This document shows, piece after piece, positions 35,702 through 44,219 of a DNA stretch of 64,000 bases. The position numbers and the translations under genes were made by a program. Under the pieces are notes generated by a model. That model made no database searches and was not told the origin of the DNA. It saw nothing but the letters and a program-made list of their open reading frames with translations. This stretch comes from Nguyenibacter vanlangensis. Lineage in GTDB: Bacteria > Pseudomonadota > Alphaproteobacteria > Acetobacterales > Acetobacteraceae. Numbering within the stretch: position 1 is the stretch's first letter; each line of letters starts with the position of its first letter. Location: positions 1 to 64,000 of the forward strand of contig NZ_JABXXP010000002.1 of the NCBI RefSeq assembly GCF_013376155.1. The letters run 5' to 3'.

Positions 35702-36517
35702 ATGCTGAACTTTTCGCTGCTCGCTGCCGCAACAGTCTTACCTGCTGTATCCGCTCCGGCCCTTGCGCAGCCCGAGCCGGCGTGGTCGACCTCCGCCGCC
35801 GGTGAACAAGTTGTGGATCTGCCATTAGGGGATGGAGTCACCCAGCGTGTGCTGCTCGATGCGCCGGTTCATCCGCGCGCCACGCTGGTCATGCTCCCGG
35901 GGGGAACGGGCGACGTTGGCGTAGGGCGCGACGGCGATCCGCGGCACGACGACAATTTCGTCGTCCGCACGCGGGCGGCTTGGGTGGCGAAGGGCTATGC
36001 CGTGGTGATCCCGGACACCATCGATCAGGCGAACCTGCGCGGCGTGCGCAGTTCTCCCGCATACGGCCGCTTGGTGGATGACGTAGCTGGCTATGCTCGG
36101 GATCGGTTTCAGGCGCCGGTGTTCCTGGTCGGCACCAGCCAAGGAACGATCGCGGCGATGAACGCCGCCGCCCGGGCTGGGCCTGGGCTGATTGCAGGCG
36201 TGGTGCTGACCGAGTCGGTGAGTGTTCCCGGGCGTCGCAGCACGGAGACCGTCTTCGATGCCAGGCCGCAGGACGTGCGGGTCCCCGCCCTGATCGTCGC
36301 CAACCGCGACGATGCTTGCGACGTGGCGCCTCCCGCAATGGCAGAGCGCATCGTCGCGGCCATGATCCACTCTCCGAGTGTGCAGTTGTTACCGGTCAGC
36401 GGCGGCGCCCAGCGGTCGCAAAGCGCGTGCGGCTCGCTATCGCCGCACGGCTACTATGACATCGAACAGCCGGTGATCGACCGCGTCGCCGGGTGGCTGC
36501 GGGTTCACGGCGGCTGA
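35702..36517 (+). CDS. Exported alpha/beta hydrolase
   Basis: 271 residues. An N-terminal signal peptide (MLNFSLLAAATVLPAVSAPALA, cleavage near residue 22) is followed by LVMLPGGTGDVGV (oxyanion region) and VFLVGTSQGTIAAMNAAAR, where GTSQG is the nucleophile elbow near residue 142. Acid in NRDDACDVAPP and His in SPHGYYDIE. A periplasmic esterase-like enzyme. The sequence just after the signal peptide (AQPEPAWST) is encoded by the 24-bp repeat shared with the TetR gene end. Confidence 0.8.
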   Translation: MLNFSLLAAATVLPAVSAPALAQPEPAWSTSAAGEQVVDLPLGDGVTQRVLLDAPVHPRATLVMLPGGTGDVGVGRDGDPRHDDNFVVRTRAAWVAKGYAVVIPDTIDQANLRGVRSSPAYGRLVDDVAGYARDRFQAPVFLVGTSQGTIAAMNAAARAGPGLIAGVVLTESVSVPGRRSTETVFDARPQDVRVPALIVANRDDACDVAPPAMAERIVAAMIHSPSVQLLPVSGGAQRSQSACGSLSPHGYYDIEQPVIDRVAGWLRVHGG

Positions 36518-36520
36518 CTG

Positions 36521-36903
36521 TTGGTTCCCTCCGGAGGTCTACTTGCAGGCAATCTGCAGGCCGGCGAGACGCTTGTCGTCAACGGCGGAACCGGGGGCTT
36601 CGGCGGCGCAGGAATCGCGATGGCATTGGCGATGAGCGCGGGGCGGGTCGCGGTCACTGGCCGCAGTCAGGAGACATTGGAAAACTTTGCCAGGAAATCC
36701 AGGACCAAATCGATCGGCTCGCCGGCCGCGTCGCAGATCGACCTTCGGTCGTGCGCTTCATCGCCGGTGAACCGACTGTCCGAATGCGGCGTCCGTATCG
36801 CCTTGCCGAATTCGGACTGGATGAGGCCAACGAGGCGGTGGCCTATGCCGCAGCCCACGCCGGGCCGCGTCAATTGACCGTGCTGCGGCGCCAATCGCAA
36901 TAA
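36521..36903 (+). pseudogene. Fragmented MDR alcohol dehydrogenase
   Basis: Frame 2 from 36,521 encodes GGLLAGNLQAGETLVVNGGTGGFGGAGIAMALAMSAGRVAVTGRSQETLE, the nucleotide-binding start of an MDR enzyme, then the frame shifts at about 36,680 and continues as VVRFIAGE...FGLDEANEAVAYAAAHAGPRQLTVL, the usual MDR C-terminus. The GroES-like front half and the part between are deleted. Non-functional. Confidence 0.78.
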
Positions 36904-36910
36904 CCAGATA

Positions 36911-36922
36911 AACTTGCAAGTT
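36911..36922. promoter_or_regulatory. MarR-type operator AACTTGCAAGTT
   Basis: Perfect 12-bp palindrome 26 bp before the MarR ATG at 36949. Sequence and length match the AT-rich inverted repeats (xACTTGCAAGTx) bound by many MarR/SlyA proteins. Likely the autoregulatory site. Confidence 0.7.
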
Positions 36923-36948
36923 AATCTGTCTTATGATATGCATGGGGT

Positions 36949-37383
36949 ATGACGGATGAAACTGACCGATCATTAGAAATCGTCGCCAAGGATCTCACTG
37001 CGGCCATCAGCCGGGTGCTGCGCCGCCTTCGCACCGAAGCGAACCCGACCGAGTTGGCCCTTTCGCAGATGGGTGTGCTGTCGCGCCTTGAGGGCGGTCC
37101 GATGAACACGGCGGACCTGGCGCGCGCAGAGCTGATGAAGCCGCAGTCGATGGGCGTCATCTTGGGAAGCCTCGAGCAGGAGGGGCTAGTCGAGCGACAG
37201 CCCCATCCGACCGACCGCCGTCAGGTGCTCTTCGCGCTGACCGAGGCTGGCGCCGCGGTGAGGACGAAGCATCGCGCCATGAAGCGGGACTGGTTGGTCG
37301 GCGCTCTCGCTAAACTCGATCCGGCTCAACGAGAAGCGCTCATCGCGGCGATCCCCGTCATCCGCCAAGTCGGCGATTCCTGA
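36949..37383 (+). CDS. MarR-family regulator
   Basis: 144 residues; winged HTH at about residues 40-105 (LALSQMGVLSRLEGGPMNTADLARAELMKPQSMGVILGSLEQEGLVERQPHPTDRRQVLFALTEAG, with the D-x-R-R wing). No cysteine near the N-terminus, so a ligand rather than thiol signal is expected. Upstream of an isochorismatase-fold gene and an efflux gene on the same strand, probably controlling them. Confidence 0.88.
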   Translation: MTDETDRSLEIVAKDLTAAISRVLRRLRTEANPTELALSQMGVLSRLEGGPMNTADLARAELMKPQSMGVILGSLEQEGLVERQPHPTDRRQVLFALTEAGAAVRTKHRAMKRDWLVGALAKLDPAQREALIAAIPVIRQVGDS

Positions 37384-37450
37384 CCTCCTTCCCTCGGCCG
37401 CCAAAGGCCAGTCTGCGGCAGCAATCAAACATCCAATCGTGGAGGCCGTC

Positions 37451-38014
37451 ATGGCTGCGACTCAACTCGATCCCAGAACCGCCCTGATCGTCGTCGATCT
37501 CCAGAAGATCGTCGCTTTTATGCCCAGCGCCCATCCCTTCGGGGAGGTGTTGAAGAACGCCGGCCGGTTGGCTGGCGCCTTCCGTCAAGATGATCTTCCC
37601 GTGGTTCTGGTCAACGTTGTCGGGATGGCGCCGGGTCGGACGGAGCAGAGCCATTCGGGCGGCGGACTTCCTCCTGACTGGTCCGAATTGCTGCCGGAAT
37701 TGAACCAGCAGCCGCAGGATCATCGTGTGTCGAAGAAAACTTGGGGCGCGTTCACCGACACCGGGCTTGAGGATTATCTCAGGTCCGCCAGCGTCACCCA
37801 TGTCGTGGTCTGCGGCGTCGCAACGAGCGTCGGCGTCGAGTCGACAGCGCGTCAGGCCCATGAACTCGGCTTCAACGTAACCCTCGCCGTCGACGCCATG
37901 ACCGATCTCAGCGCGGAGGCGCATGCCAACAGCGTGGAGCGGATTTTTCCAAAGCTCGGCGAGACCGGCACGACCCAAGACATTGTCGACCTCCTATCGG
38001 CGCGGGGCGCCTGA
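37451..38014 (+). CDS. Isochorismatase-family cysteine hydrolase
   Basis: 187 residues from the ATG at 37451 with GGAGG 6 nt before. Catalytic triad visible: D16 (ALIVVDLQK), K95/K96 (VSKKTWGAF) and C121 (VVVCGVATSVGVESTARQA). Cytoplasmic amidase/hydrolase of small carboxamides or related compounds; exact substrate not known. The efflux gene starts 1 bp after its stop. Confidence 0.88.
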   Translation: MAATQLDPRTALIVVDLQKIVAFMPSAHPFGEVLKNAGRLAGAFRQDDLPVVLVNVVGMAPGRTEQSHSGGGLPPDWSELLPELNQQPQDHRVSKKTWGAFTDTGLEDYLRSASVTHVVVCGVATSVGVESTARQAHELGFNVTLAVDAMTDLSAEAHANSVERIFPKLGETGTTQDIVDLLSARGA

Positions 38015-38015
38015 T

Positions 38016-39743
38016 ATGTCCTGGCTTCCACTTCTTGCTTATTTCTTTGGGGGCTTCTTCCTGGCGAACGCGGTGCCGCACGCCGTGAGCGGTATGATGG
38101 GACGGCCATTCCAGAGTCCATTCGCAAAGCCGCCAGGACAAGGCCTGTCGTCTTCGACGACCAATGTGCTTTGGGGCTTCTTCAATATCGTCGTCGGCTA
38201 CCTGCTGGTCTGCCGCGTCGGGGATTTCCAGTTGCGGAATACGGCCGACATCGTCGCCCTGGGCGCCGGCGCATTCCTGATCTCGCTGTTCTCGGCGCGG
38301 CACTTCGGCCAGTTCAACGGCGGCATGCAACAAAACGATCCTGAAACGGCTGATACGGCGGACGATCGGCTCGATCCCTCAGTCTGGAAAATCGCCGGCG
38401 TCGCGCTGTTCGGGGCTTTGCTCGCACAGCTGGATGCGACGATCGTCAACGTCTCCCTGTCGAGCCTTGCGGCGGAGCTGAAGACCAGCCTTTCGACCAT
38501 TCAGTGGGTCACCAGCGGCTATTTGTTGGCGCTCACCCTGGTTCTGCCGTTGAACGGATGGCTGGTCGACCGCATCGGCGCCAAGGCACTTTATCTGTGG
38601 TGCTTCTCTGCATTCACACTCTGCTCGGCGCTGTGCGGTCTGGCTTGGTCGGCACCCTCCCTGATCGGATTCCGGGCCTTGCAGGGCATCAGCGGCGGCC
38701 TCCTGGCGCCCATGACCCAGATGATGATCGCGCGGGCTGCGGGCAAGCATATGGCCCGCGTAGCGGGCTATATGGCGCTGCCCGTTCTGTTGGCGCCGGT
38801 CATCGGTCCCGTCATCGCCGGCGCTATCCTGCAATATGCGTCATGGCGCTGGCTGTTCCTGGTCAATCTGCCGGTCGGAGCTGTTGCACTTCTGCTGGTG
38901 CTCATATTCCTGCCCAACGATCGGCACGAGACGAGACGACAGACTCTGGACTGGCTCGGCCTCGCGCTGCTCTCACCGGGCTTGGTTCTGTTTCTCTATG
39001 GCTCCGAGCGTCTCGGCGGAGTGATGGGGCGCATCACTCTGGCAGGCGGAATTGCGATGATGGCGGGCTTCTTGTGGACAGCGCGGCGAAAAGGCGACGA
39101 TGCGCTGATCGACTTGCGCCTGTTCGGAGGCAAGGTCTTCTCCGCAGCGGCCATCACGCAATTCCTCTCGAACGGCGGCATGTTCGCCGGCCAGATGCTC
39201 ATCCCGGCGTTTCTCATCCAAGCTTGCGGCCGGACGCCCGGCGAAATGGGTTGGATGCTGGCGCCGCTGGGCATTGGCATGATGCTCACCAATCCCTTCA
39301 TGGGCGCGCTGACGGATAGGTTCGGCATTCGGCGCGTGTCCGCAGGAGGCGCGCTCCTGACACTCATCGCCACATTGCCAATACTTTACCTTGCCGCACG
39401 GGGGCTGAATCTGCTGGTGCTTGTTCCCGCTCTACTCTTGAGAGGAATGGGAATGGGCGGGGTCGGCCTGCCATCGCTGACGGCAGCTTATGCTTCGGTC
39501 AGCCGACAGAAAATGCCGATGGCAACGACTTCGCTGAACATCGTTCAACGTCTCGGCGGCCCGACGATGACGACCGTTTGTGCAACGTTTCTAGCGTGGA
39601 AGCTGGGACCGCATGCCACCGGGCACGCTGTTTCGAATGCGTATGCTTGGACGTTTCTGATTCTCTGCGGCCTCCACGCATTCACCTTTCTTGGCGCAAT
39701 CCAGTTGCCACGCCGGCTAAGCGACGTTGAAACACGAGAATGA
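38016..39743 (+). CDS. Fusion of a small membrane protein and a DHA2 (EmrB-like) MFS efflux pump
   Basis: 575 residues in one frame. Residues 1-103 form a separate membrane domain with three hydrophobic segments (LLAYFFGGFFLANAVPH, NVLWGFFNIVVGYLLVC, ALGAGAFLISLFSARHFG). From residue about 122 a 14-TM DHA2 exporter follows: ALFGALLAQLDATIVNVSLSSLA is the typical first helix and LDATIVNVS the motif D1. A Met at residue 104 (38,325) could be the start of a normal-length pump. The first domain resembles a stand-alone ~110-residue family I have seen in proteobacteria, so the join may be recent. Coupled to the isochorismatase gene by a 1-bp gap. Confidence 0.85.
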   Translation: MSWLPLLAYFFGGFFLANAVPHAVSGMMGRPFQSPFAKPPGQGLSSSTTNVLWGFFNIVVGYLLVCRVGDFQLRNTADIVALGAGAFLISLFSARHFGQFNGGMQQNDPETADTADDRLDPSVWKIAGVALFGALLAQLDATIVNVSLSSLAAELKTSLSTIQWVTSGYLLALTLVLPLNGWLVDRIGAKALYLWCFSAFTLCSALCGLAWSAPSLIGFRALQGISGGLLAPMTQMMIARAAGKHMARVAGYMALPVLLAPVIGPVIAGAILQYASWRWLFLVNLPVGAVALLLVLIFLPNDRHETRRQTLDWLGLALLSPGLVLFLYGSERLGGVMGRITLAGGIAMMAGFLWTARRKGDDALIDLRLFGGKVFSAAAITQFLSNGGMFAGQMLIPAFLIQACGRTPGEMGWMLAPLGIGMMLTNPFMGALTDRFGIRRVSAGGALLTLIATLPILYLAARGLNLLVLVPALLLRGMGMGGVGLPSLTAAYASVSRQKMPMATTSLNIVQRLGGPTMTTVCATFLAWKLGPHATGHAVSNAYAWTFLILCGLHAFTFLGAIQLPRRLSDVETRE

Positions 39744-39812
39744 TAGGTGGATGTCGCGCGGAGATCTGCGTGCCTTGCGGCACAAGCAGGATGCGGCCGT
39801 TCCTGCCGCACG

Positions 39813-39878
39813 GATGAGTTCCGGGAGCTTCGCTGGGCGATCGTCGCATCCGAACACCGGAGCCTTCGGCGAGCGGCC
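39813..39878 (+). pseudogene. LysR N-terminal fragment
   Basis: Twenty-two codons read DEFRELRWAIVASEHRSLRRAA, matching the first helix of LysR proteins such as ELKWAIVAAQYRSLRRAA encoded at 2,210-2,260. The frame then loses similarity. The rest of 39,744-40,102 holds no recognisable gene, so this is debris from a vanished regulator, possibly of ICE type. Confidence 0.6.
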
Positions 39879-40102
39879 CGCGGCCGAGGCCGGGCACCCG
39901 TTCAATCAGGCGGCGTCCGGCGCGTATGTCTCCGGCGTCAGCCGAGATGATGGTGGCGTTAACCGGGGCTTCGGGCACAATAGGGGAGCTCGCCTATAAA
40001 CAAAAAATTGCTGACAGAATCGAACAATTCGCGGTTTCGGCTAAGGCGAATAATTCCAAAAATTGATTTGAAACCGGGTAGAAACCATTGAACTGCATCG
40101 GC

Positions 40103-40507
40103 TCAACTCGAGACACTCGCGGCAGCATCGTAAACACCTCTCGCTTGCTCCATGGCCGGCCAGTTCTCCTTGATCCAACCCGCAAAGACTTCAATCGGAT
40201 GCAGCATGCTCTTCCCCATGGAAGTCAGTTGATACTCAACGCGGGGCGGCACTTCTGGAAAATAATGTCTTGATACGATTCCGTTTCGTTCCAGCATCCT
40301 CAGAGTTAAAGTCAGCATTCTCTGAGAAATTCCCCGCACCCCATGTTTTATCTCAGAAAACCTCGCGCGATTATCCGGAGCTTGAGCGAGCATCGATAAC
40401 ACAAGAATCGTCCATTTATCGCCAAGGTGAGTGAGCACATCATGCGGTGCGCACGAAGCGACCGGCTCCACATCTGCCTGCGACTGTCCATTTGCCGTCG
40501 GTGGCAT
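40103..40507 (-). CDS. HxlR-family regulator
   Basis: 134 residues. Single winged HTH: DVLTHLGDKWTILVLSMLAQAPDNRARFSEIKHGVRGISQRMLTLTLRMLERNGIVSRHYFPEVPPRVEYQLTSMGKSM, the full HxlR signature. A cysteine precedes the first helix (VASCAPHDV), the position used for thiol sensing in YodB/QorR-type members. Divergent from the F420-reductase-like gene at 40,609, which it likely represses. Good SD (AAGGAGAG). Confidence 0.9.
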   Translation of the reverse strand: MPPTANGQSQADVEPVASCAPHDVLTHLGDKWTILVLSMLAQAPDNRARFSEIKHGVRGISQRMLTLTLRMLERNGIVSRHYFPEVPPRVEYQLTSMGKSMLHPIEVFAGWIKENWPAMEQARGVYDAAASVSS

Positions 40508-40608
40508 CGGTTCTCTCCTTGTAACCGAAGCACAAAAACGTGCCGTCTTGTGGAAACCCCATAGCAGTATACCTTCGTAACTATCAAGAGTTATGAAAGG
40601 GAACCCAA

Positions 40609-41463
40609 ATGCAGCAAATTGGCGTTATCGGCGCTGGCCCTGTTGGACAAGGCCTGGCCAAGCGGCTTGTCGCGCTCGGATATGTCGTCCGGATTGCAAA
40701 TTCGAGAGGTCCGGCGAGCCTTCGGGATGTCGCCAAAAGCACAGGCGCCGAGCCCATCGACATTACGGACATATCCGCGGGTGCCGCGGTCCTTGTTCTT
40801 GCCATCCCGTTCGGTCGTGTTCCCGATCTGCCAAAATCGGTCGTCAGCTCGCTTCCTGGCGACGCGATCATTGTCGATGCCGGCAATTATTACCCGCGAC
40901 GTGATGGGGCGATCCCGGAAATCGACCAGGGCCTTCCGGAGTCTCAATGGATCTCCCGAAAGCTCGGCGTACCGGTGGTCAAAGCGTTCAACAGCATCAT
41001 TGCATCCCGGCTGGTCGATCAATGTAGGCCCGCAGGAGACCGGCGCCGCATCGCACTGCCGGTCGCTGGCGATGATTTGGCGAACCGCAGAGCCATCATG
41101 GCTCTTGTGGAGGCATTTGGGTTCGACGCGTTCGACGCCGGCTCCCTCGCGGAATCGTGGCGCCAACAGCCAGGACAGCCAGCCTACTGCACCGATGCGA
41201 CAAGGGCAGAACTGCGCCTGTTGCTCGCGCGCGCCGATCGGGAAATGGCCAAGCGCAACCGCGATAAAGCAACGGAAATTCTCTCGAAGCTGCCGGAGGA
41301 TTACCCGGCGGACCAACTCGTCCGGGCGTCGAGAATTTTGGTGGGACTGGACAAGCTGCGGCCGGCAAGCTGGTTTGCCATCTTGCGCCTGGCGGCGACG
41401 ATCGCTCTTCGGAAGCAACGGCGGCGTGACGCGGTGAAAGACAGAGTCGCCTCACCTTCATGA
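40609..41463 (+). CDS. NADPH-dependent F420 reductase-like dinucleotide-binding protein
   Basis: 284 residues: Rossmann loop IGVIGAGPVGQGLAKRLVALGYVVRIANSRG, DISAGAAVLVLAIPFGRV and VVKAFNSIIASRLVD are the F420-reductase/NAD-binding-2 (COG2085) core, to about residue 195. A C-terminal helical tail (RADREMAKRNRDKATEILSKL) is common in proteobacterial members. F420 itself is unlikely in this organism; related enzymes are NADPH-linked reductases of unknown substrate. Divergent HxlR gene is the presumed regulator. Confidence 0.85.
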   Translation: MQQIGVIGAGPVGQGLAKRLVALGYVVRIANSRGPASLRDVAKSTGAEPIDITDISAGAAVLVLAIPFGRVPDLPKSVVSSLPGDAIIVDAGNYYPRRDGAIPEIDQGLPESQWISRKLGVPVVKAFNSIIASRLVDQCRPAGDRRRIALPVAGDDLANRRAIMALVEAFGFDAFDAGSLAESWRQQPGQPAYCTDATRAELRLLLARADREMAKRNRDKATEILSKLPEDYPADQLVRASRILVGLDKLRPASWFAILRLAATIALRKQRRRDAVKDRVASPS

Positions 41464-41597
41464 TAGGTGGTCTGTGTTAAGGAGTAATGATTTCACCTTG
41501 TGCAGCGGTGTGCCAACACAATTTGGCGGCAAAAGATGAGCGGTTACGGCGGGAAATTCCGCCGGATCGGAAAGTCCGCCCCGCGGCTAAACTTGCA

Positions 41598-41622
41598 CGC
41601 GAGGGGCACTGTGCCCCTCGCG
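41598..41622. terminator. GC-rich hairpin between convergent genes
   Basis: CGCGAGGGGC and GCCCCTCGCG form a perfect 10-bp stem around ACTGT. It lies between the stops of the F420-reductase-like gene (41463) and the haloperoxidase-like gene (41660). No T-run follows on either strand, so a bidirectional terminator is only probable. Confidence 0.45.
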
Positions 41623-41659
41623 CCGACTTGATGGACCTTCAACGGTCCAGGATCAAAGC

Positions 41660-42496
41660 TCAGCCACGGATGAATGCGAGCAGGTCGGGATTGACGAGGT
41701 CGGCATTCACGGTCAGCAGGCCATGCGAAAGCCCCGCATAGACCTTGAGGGTGCTGGACTTTATCAGCTTGACCTGCAACTCGACCGCGTTCCTGTAGGG
41801 CACGACCTGATCGTCATCGCCCTGGATGCAGAACGTCGGCACTGTGATCGCTTTCAAATCCTCGGTCTGGTCGGTCTCCGAGAACGCCTTGATGCCGTCG
41901 TAGTGGGCCTTGGCGCTCCCCATCATTCCCTGGCGCCACCAGTTCCGAATGACGCCCTGCGAGATTTTCGCGCCCGGACGGTTGAAGCCGTAGAACGGCC
42001 CCGAAGCCACATCGAGGAAGAACTGCGCCCGGTTGGCGGCCAAGGCCGCGCGGAAGCCGTCGAAAACCTCGATCGGCGTGCCGCCGGGATTGTGGTCCGT
42101 CTTGACCATCAACGGCGGAACCGCGCTGACCAGGACCGCCTTGGCTACCCGGCCTTGCGGTTGACCATACCGGGCGACATAGCGCGCGACCTCGCCGCCT
42201 CCGGTCGAATGACCGACGTGGATGGCATTCTTCAAGTCCAGGGACTCGGCGACCGCGGAGGCGTCGGCCGCATAATGGTCCATGTCATGACCGTCGCCGA
42301 CCTGGCTCGAACGTCCGTGGCCGCGGCGATCATGAGCGATGACGCGGTAGCCCTGGCCGAGGAAGAACAGCATCTGCGCGTCCCAATCGTCGGCGCTGAG
42401 CGGCCAGCCGTGGTGGAACATGATCGGCTGGGCGTCCTTCGGTCCCCAATCTTTGTAGAAGATGTTCACGCCATCCTTGGTCGTCACGAATGTCAT
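41660..42496 (-). CDS. Alpha/beta hydrolase, non-heme chloroperoxidase-like
   Basis: 278 residues from [18 protein letters not shown] (ATG 42496); typical length is 270-280. Oxyanion region [16 protein letters not shown], nucleophile [20 protein letters not shown] (GHSTGG), acid [10 protein letters not shown] and His LSHGLL. Such enzymes are esterases with perhydrolase activity; the haloperoxidase name is historical. Downstream of a MarR gene on the same strand. Confidence 0.87.
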   Translation of the reverse strand: MTFVTTKDGVNIFYKDWGPKDAQPIMFHHGWPLSADDWDAQMLFFLGQGYRVIAHDRRGHGRSSQVGDGHDMDHYAADASAVAESLDLKNAIHVGHSTGGGEVARYVARYGQPQGRVAKAVLVSAVPPLMVKTDHNPGGTPIEVFDGFRAALAANRAQFFLDVASGPFYGFNRPGAKISQGVIRNWWRQGMMGSAKAHYDGIKAFSETDQTEDLKAITVPTFCIQGDDDQVVPYRNAVELQVKLIKSSTLKVYAGLSHGLLTVNADLVNPDLLAFIRG

Positions 42497-42563
42497 GGTC
42501 GGCTCTCCTTGCGGGTGATGAATGTTATGCGGGGCGCGACCGTCTAAAGGCAAGCGCCTCGTT

Positions 42564-43010
42564 TCACGGGCCATCATCGCCCGTCACAATGCTCTTCAAG
42601 GCCCCTTGCAACGTGGCAACCTGTTTCGTGCCGTTCAGTTGCACGAATTGTCGTTGAGCTTCCTGCCAAAGGGGCGCCGCTTCGTCGTGAAGGCGGCGGC
42701 CCGCCTCGGTGAGTTCGACCAGGCGGCTTCGGCCGTCCGTGGCAGAGGGCCTGATACAGACCAAGCCGTCCCGTTCCAGAAACCCGACCATTTTGCCCAT
42801 CGCCGTCCGTTCGATGTCCAACCGTTCGGCAAGAGCGTTAACCGCCGCGCTCCCTACCTCGTTCAGGGCCGCCAAGGTGAGGAATTGCGTGATGCGCAGG
42901 CCCGCCGGCTCAAGGTGGGCATCGTAGAAGCGGGAGACCTGCCGGTTCGCCTTCCTGATGGCGAAGCAATTGCATTGATCGATTCCGAGAGGCTGGCTGA
43001 CCGGCAGCAT
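42564..43010 (-). CDS. MarR-family regulator with N-terminal Cys pair
   Basis: 148 residues. Winged [69 protein letters not shown]. The start has C13-N-C15 followed by [15 protein letters not shown], a pattern in OhrR-like and other thiol-sensing MarR proteins. In line with the SDR upstream (20-bp gap) and the hydrolase downstream, so the three probably share transcription. Confidence 0.85.
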   Translation of the reverse strand: MLPVSQPLGIDQCNCFAIRKANRQVSRFYDAHLEPAGLRITQFLTLAALNEVGSAAVNALAERLDIERTAMGKMVGFLERDGLVCIRPSATDGRSRLVELTEAGRRLHDEAAPLWQEAQRQFVQLNGTKQVATLQGALKSIVTGDDGP

Positions 43011-43030
43011 CGCTTTGTCCTTTCAATTTT

Positions 43031-43747
43031 CTACGAAAGCCCGGCCGGCGGGGTGATGTAGCCGGGCGCCTCTGCCGCAAGGGTGCTCTTCAGCAACTCA
43101 GTCCCCTTGTCAGCCATGATCTCGTTCTTGCCGGCGGCGAGAGCGTCATAGGTCTGGCGCACGACGTCATCCGGGCTGGCCTTTGGCACGTCGATCCCAT
43201 TGGTCAGGTCGGTGTCCACGAACCCGACATGCAGCCCGAGAACCTGGATGCGGCGCTCATGCAGGTAAAAGCGAAGCTGGTTCGTATAGTTCCAGGCTGC
43301 CGCCTTCGACGCTGCATAGGGCGCCAGAATGGGCCGCGGAAGCCAGACAATGTCGGAAAGCACGTTGATGATGGCGGCCTGCGGTTTGTTCGACAATATC
43401 GGCTCAAAGGCCTGCGTGACGCGCACCACGCCATAATAGTTGGTCTCGAACATGCGGGCGGACTGCGCTTCGACATCGGCGGCCAGCGGCCCGTCGATCA
43501 GGGCGGCGATGCCGGCGTTGTTGACCAGCAGCGTGGTATCCGCCGCCAGTTCCGCAGCCGCGGCGATCGACGCCTTGTCGGTGACATCGATCCTGACCGG
43601 AATGAGGCCAGGCTCGTCGAAACCGCTCGTCTTGCGCATGCCCGCATAAACCCTTGCCGCTCCGCGACGACGCGCCTCACGTGCAAAGGCCAGACCCAGA
43701 CCACGATTTGCGCCAGTGATGAAGACGGTGGCGTCGGTGACGTCCAT
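43031..43747 (-). CDS. SDR-family oxidoreductase
   Basis: 238 residues from MDVTDATVFITGANRGLGLAFAREA. TGANRGLG cofactor loop, NNAGIA, catalytic Y-A-A-S-K present (YAASKAAAWNYTNQL). The C-terminus (ADKGTELLKSTLAAEA) differs from FabG, as in the subgroup of SDRs paired with TetR/MarR regulators. Its stop is 20 bp before the MarR start. Confidence 0.86.
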   Translation of the reverse strand: MDVTDATVFITGANRGLGLAFAREARRRGAARVYAGMRKTSGFDEPGLIPVRIDVTDKASIAAAAELAADTTLLVNNAGIAALIDGPLAADVEAQSARMFETNYYGVVRVTQAFEPILSNKPQAAIINVLSDIVWLPRPILAPYAASKAAAWNYTNQLRFYLHERRIQVLGLHVGFVDTDLTNGIDVPKASPDDVVRQTYDALAAGKNEIMADKGTELLKSTLAAEAPGYITPPAGLS

Positions 43748-43813
43748 GACAAACTCCATTTCGAGAATCGCAGCCGGCGGGAACCAATTCGCGCCGGGCC
43801 GGCGGGTGTCAAT

Positions 43814-44188
43814 TCAAAGGAACATGCCTTCCGGCAACTGCTTCGAGAGCGCATCCCGCAGATGAGAGGCCAGAGACAGCACAGCGCCCAACGGACTCAT
43901 CCGCACGCTCACGCGCGGCACAGAGCCATCGGCGTTGTGGTCGACGACAACGCTCGCGCTCAGGCTTTCGCCGCTCGTCAGGACGGCGTCGTATTCGATG
44001 AAAAGCCGCGAACCGGCGGTCTGAACGAACGTCGGTGTCTGCGAGGCGTAGAACGTTCCGACGGCGTTGACCGCGAGCCGGATATCTTCGCGCCCGATCA
44101 CCGAGCCGCGCAACACCGAGCTGACGAGTTCGGCGTCAGGCGTCAGATCATCCAGAAACGGATGACGCTCATCTTGGGTGTGTGACAT
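43814..44188 (-). CDS. SnoaL/NTF2-like protein
   Basis: 124 residues from MSHTQDERHPFLDDLTPDAELVSSVLRGSVIGREDI; the ORF continues upstream to 44350 but without family-like sequence. The pattern VIGREDIRLAVNAVGTFYASQ and LSASVVVDHNADGSVPRVSVRMSPLGAVL fits a compact NTF2-like fold. Lies 31 bp after the NmrA-like gene, in the same operon. Confidence 0.72.
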   Translation of the reverse strand: MSHTQDERHPFLDDLTPDAELVSSVLRGSVIGREDIRLAVNAVGTFYASQTPTFVQTAGSRLFIEYDAVLTSGESLSASVVVDHNADGSVPRVSVRMSPLGAVLSLASHLRDALSKQLPEGMFL

Positions 44189-44219
44189 TTTGAAACCCTC
44201 GACCTGTCCGGGATCGCGC

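Noticed and set aside
37923-39743. 606-codon version of the MFS fusion protein
   Set aside because: The extra 31 codons overlap the end of the isochorismatase gene and are unlike a signal or membrane segment; ATG 38,016 fits the 1-bp spacing.
41598-41622. Hairpin as a regulatory operator
   Set aside because: It lies between two gene ends, far from any promoter; listed only as a possible terminator.
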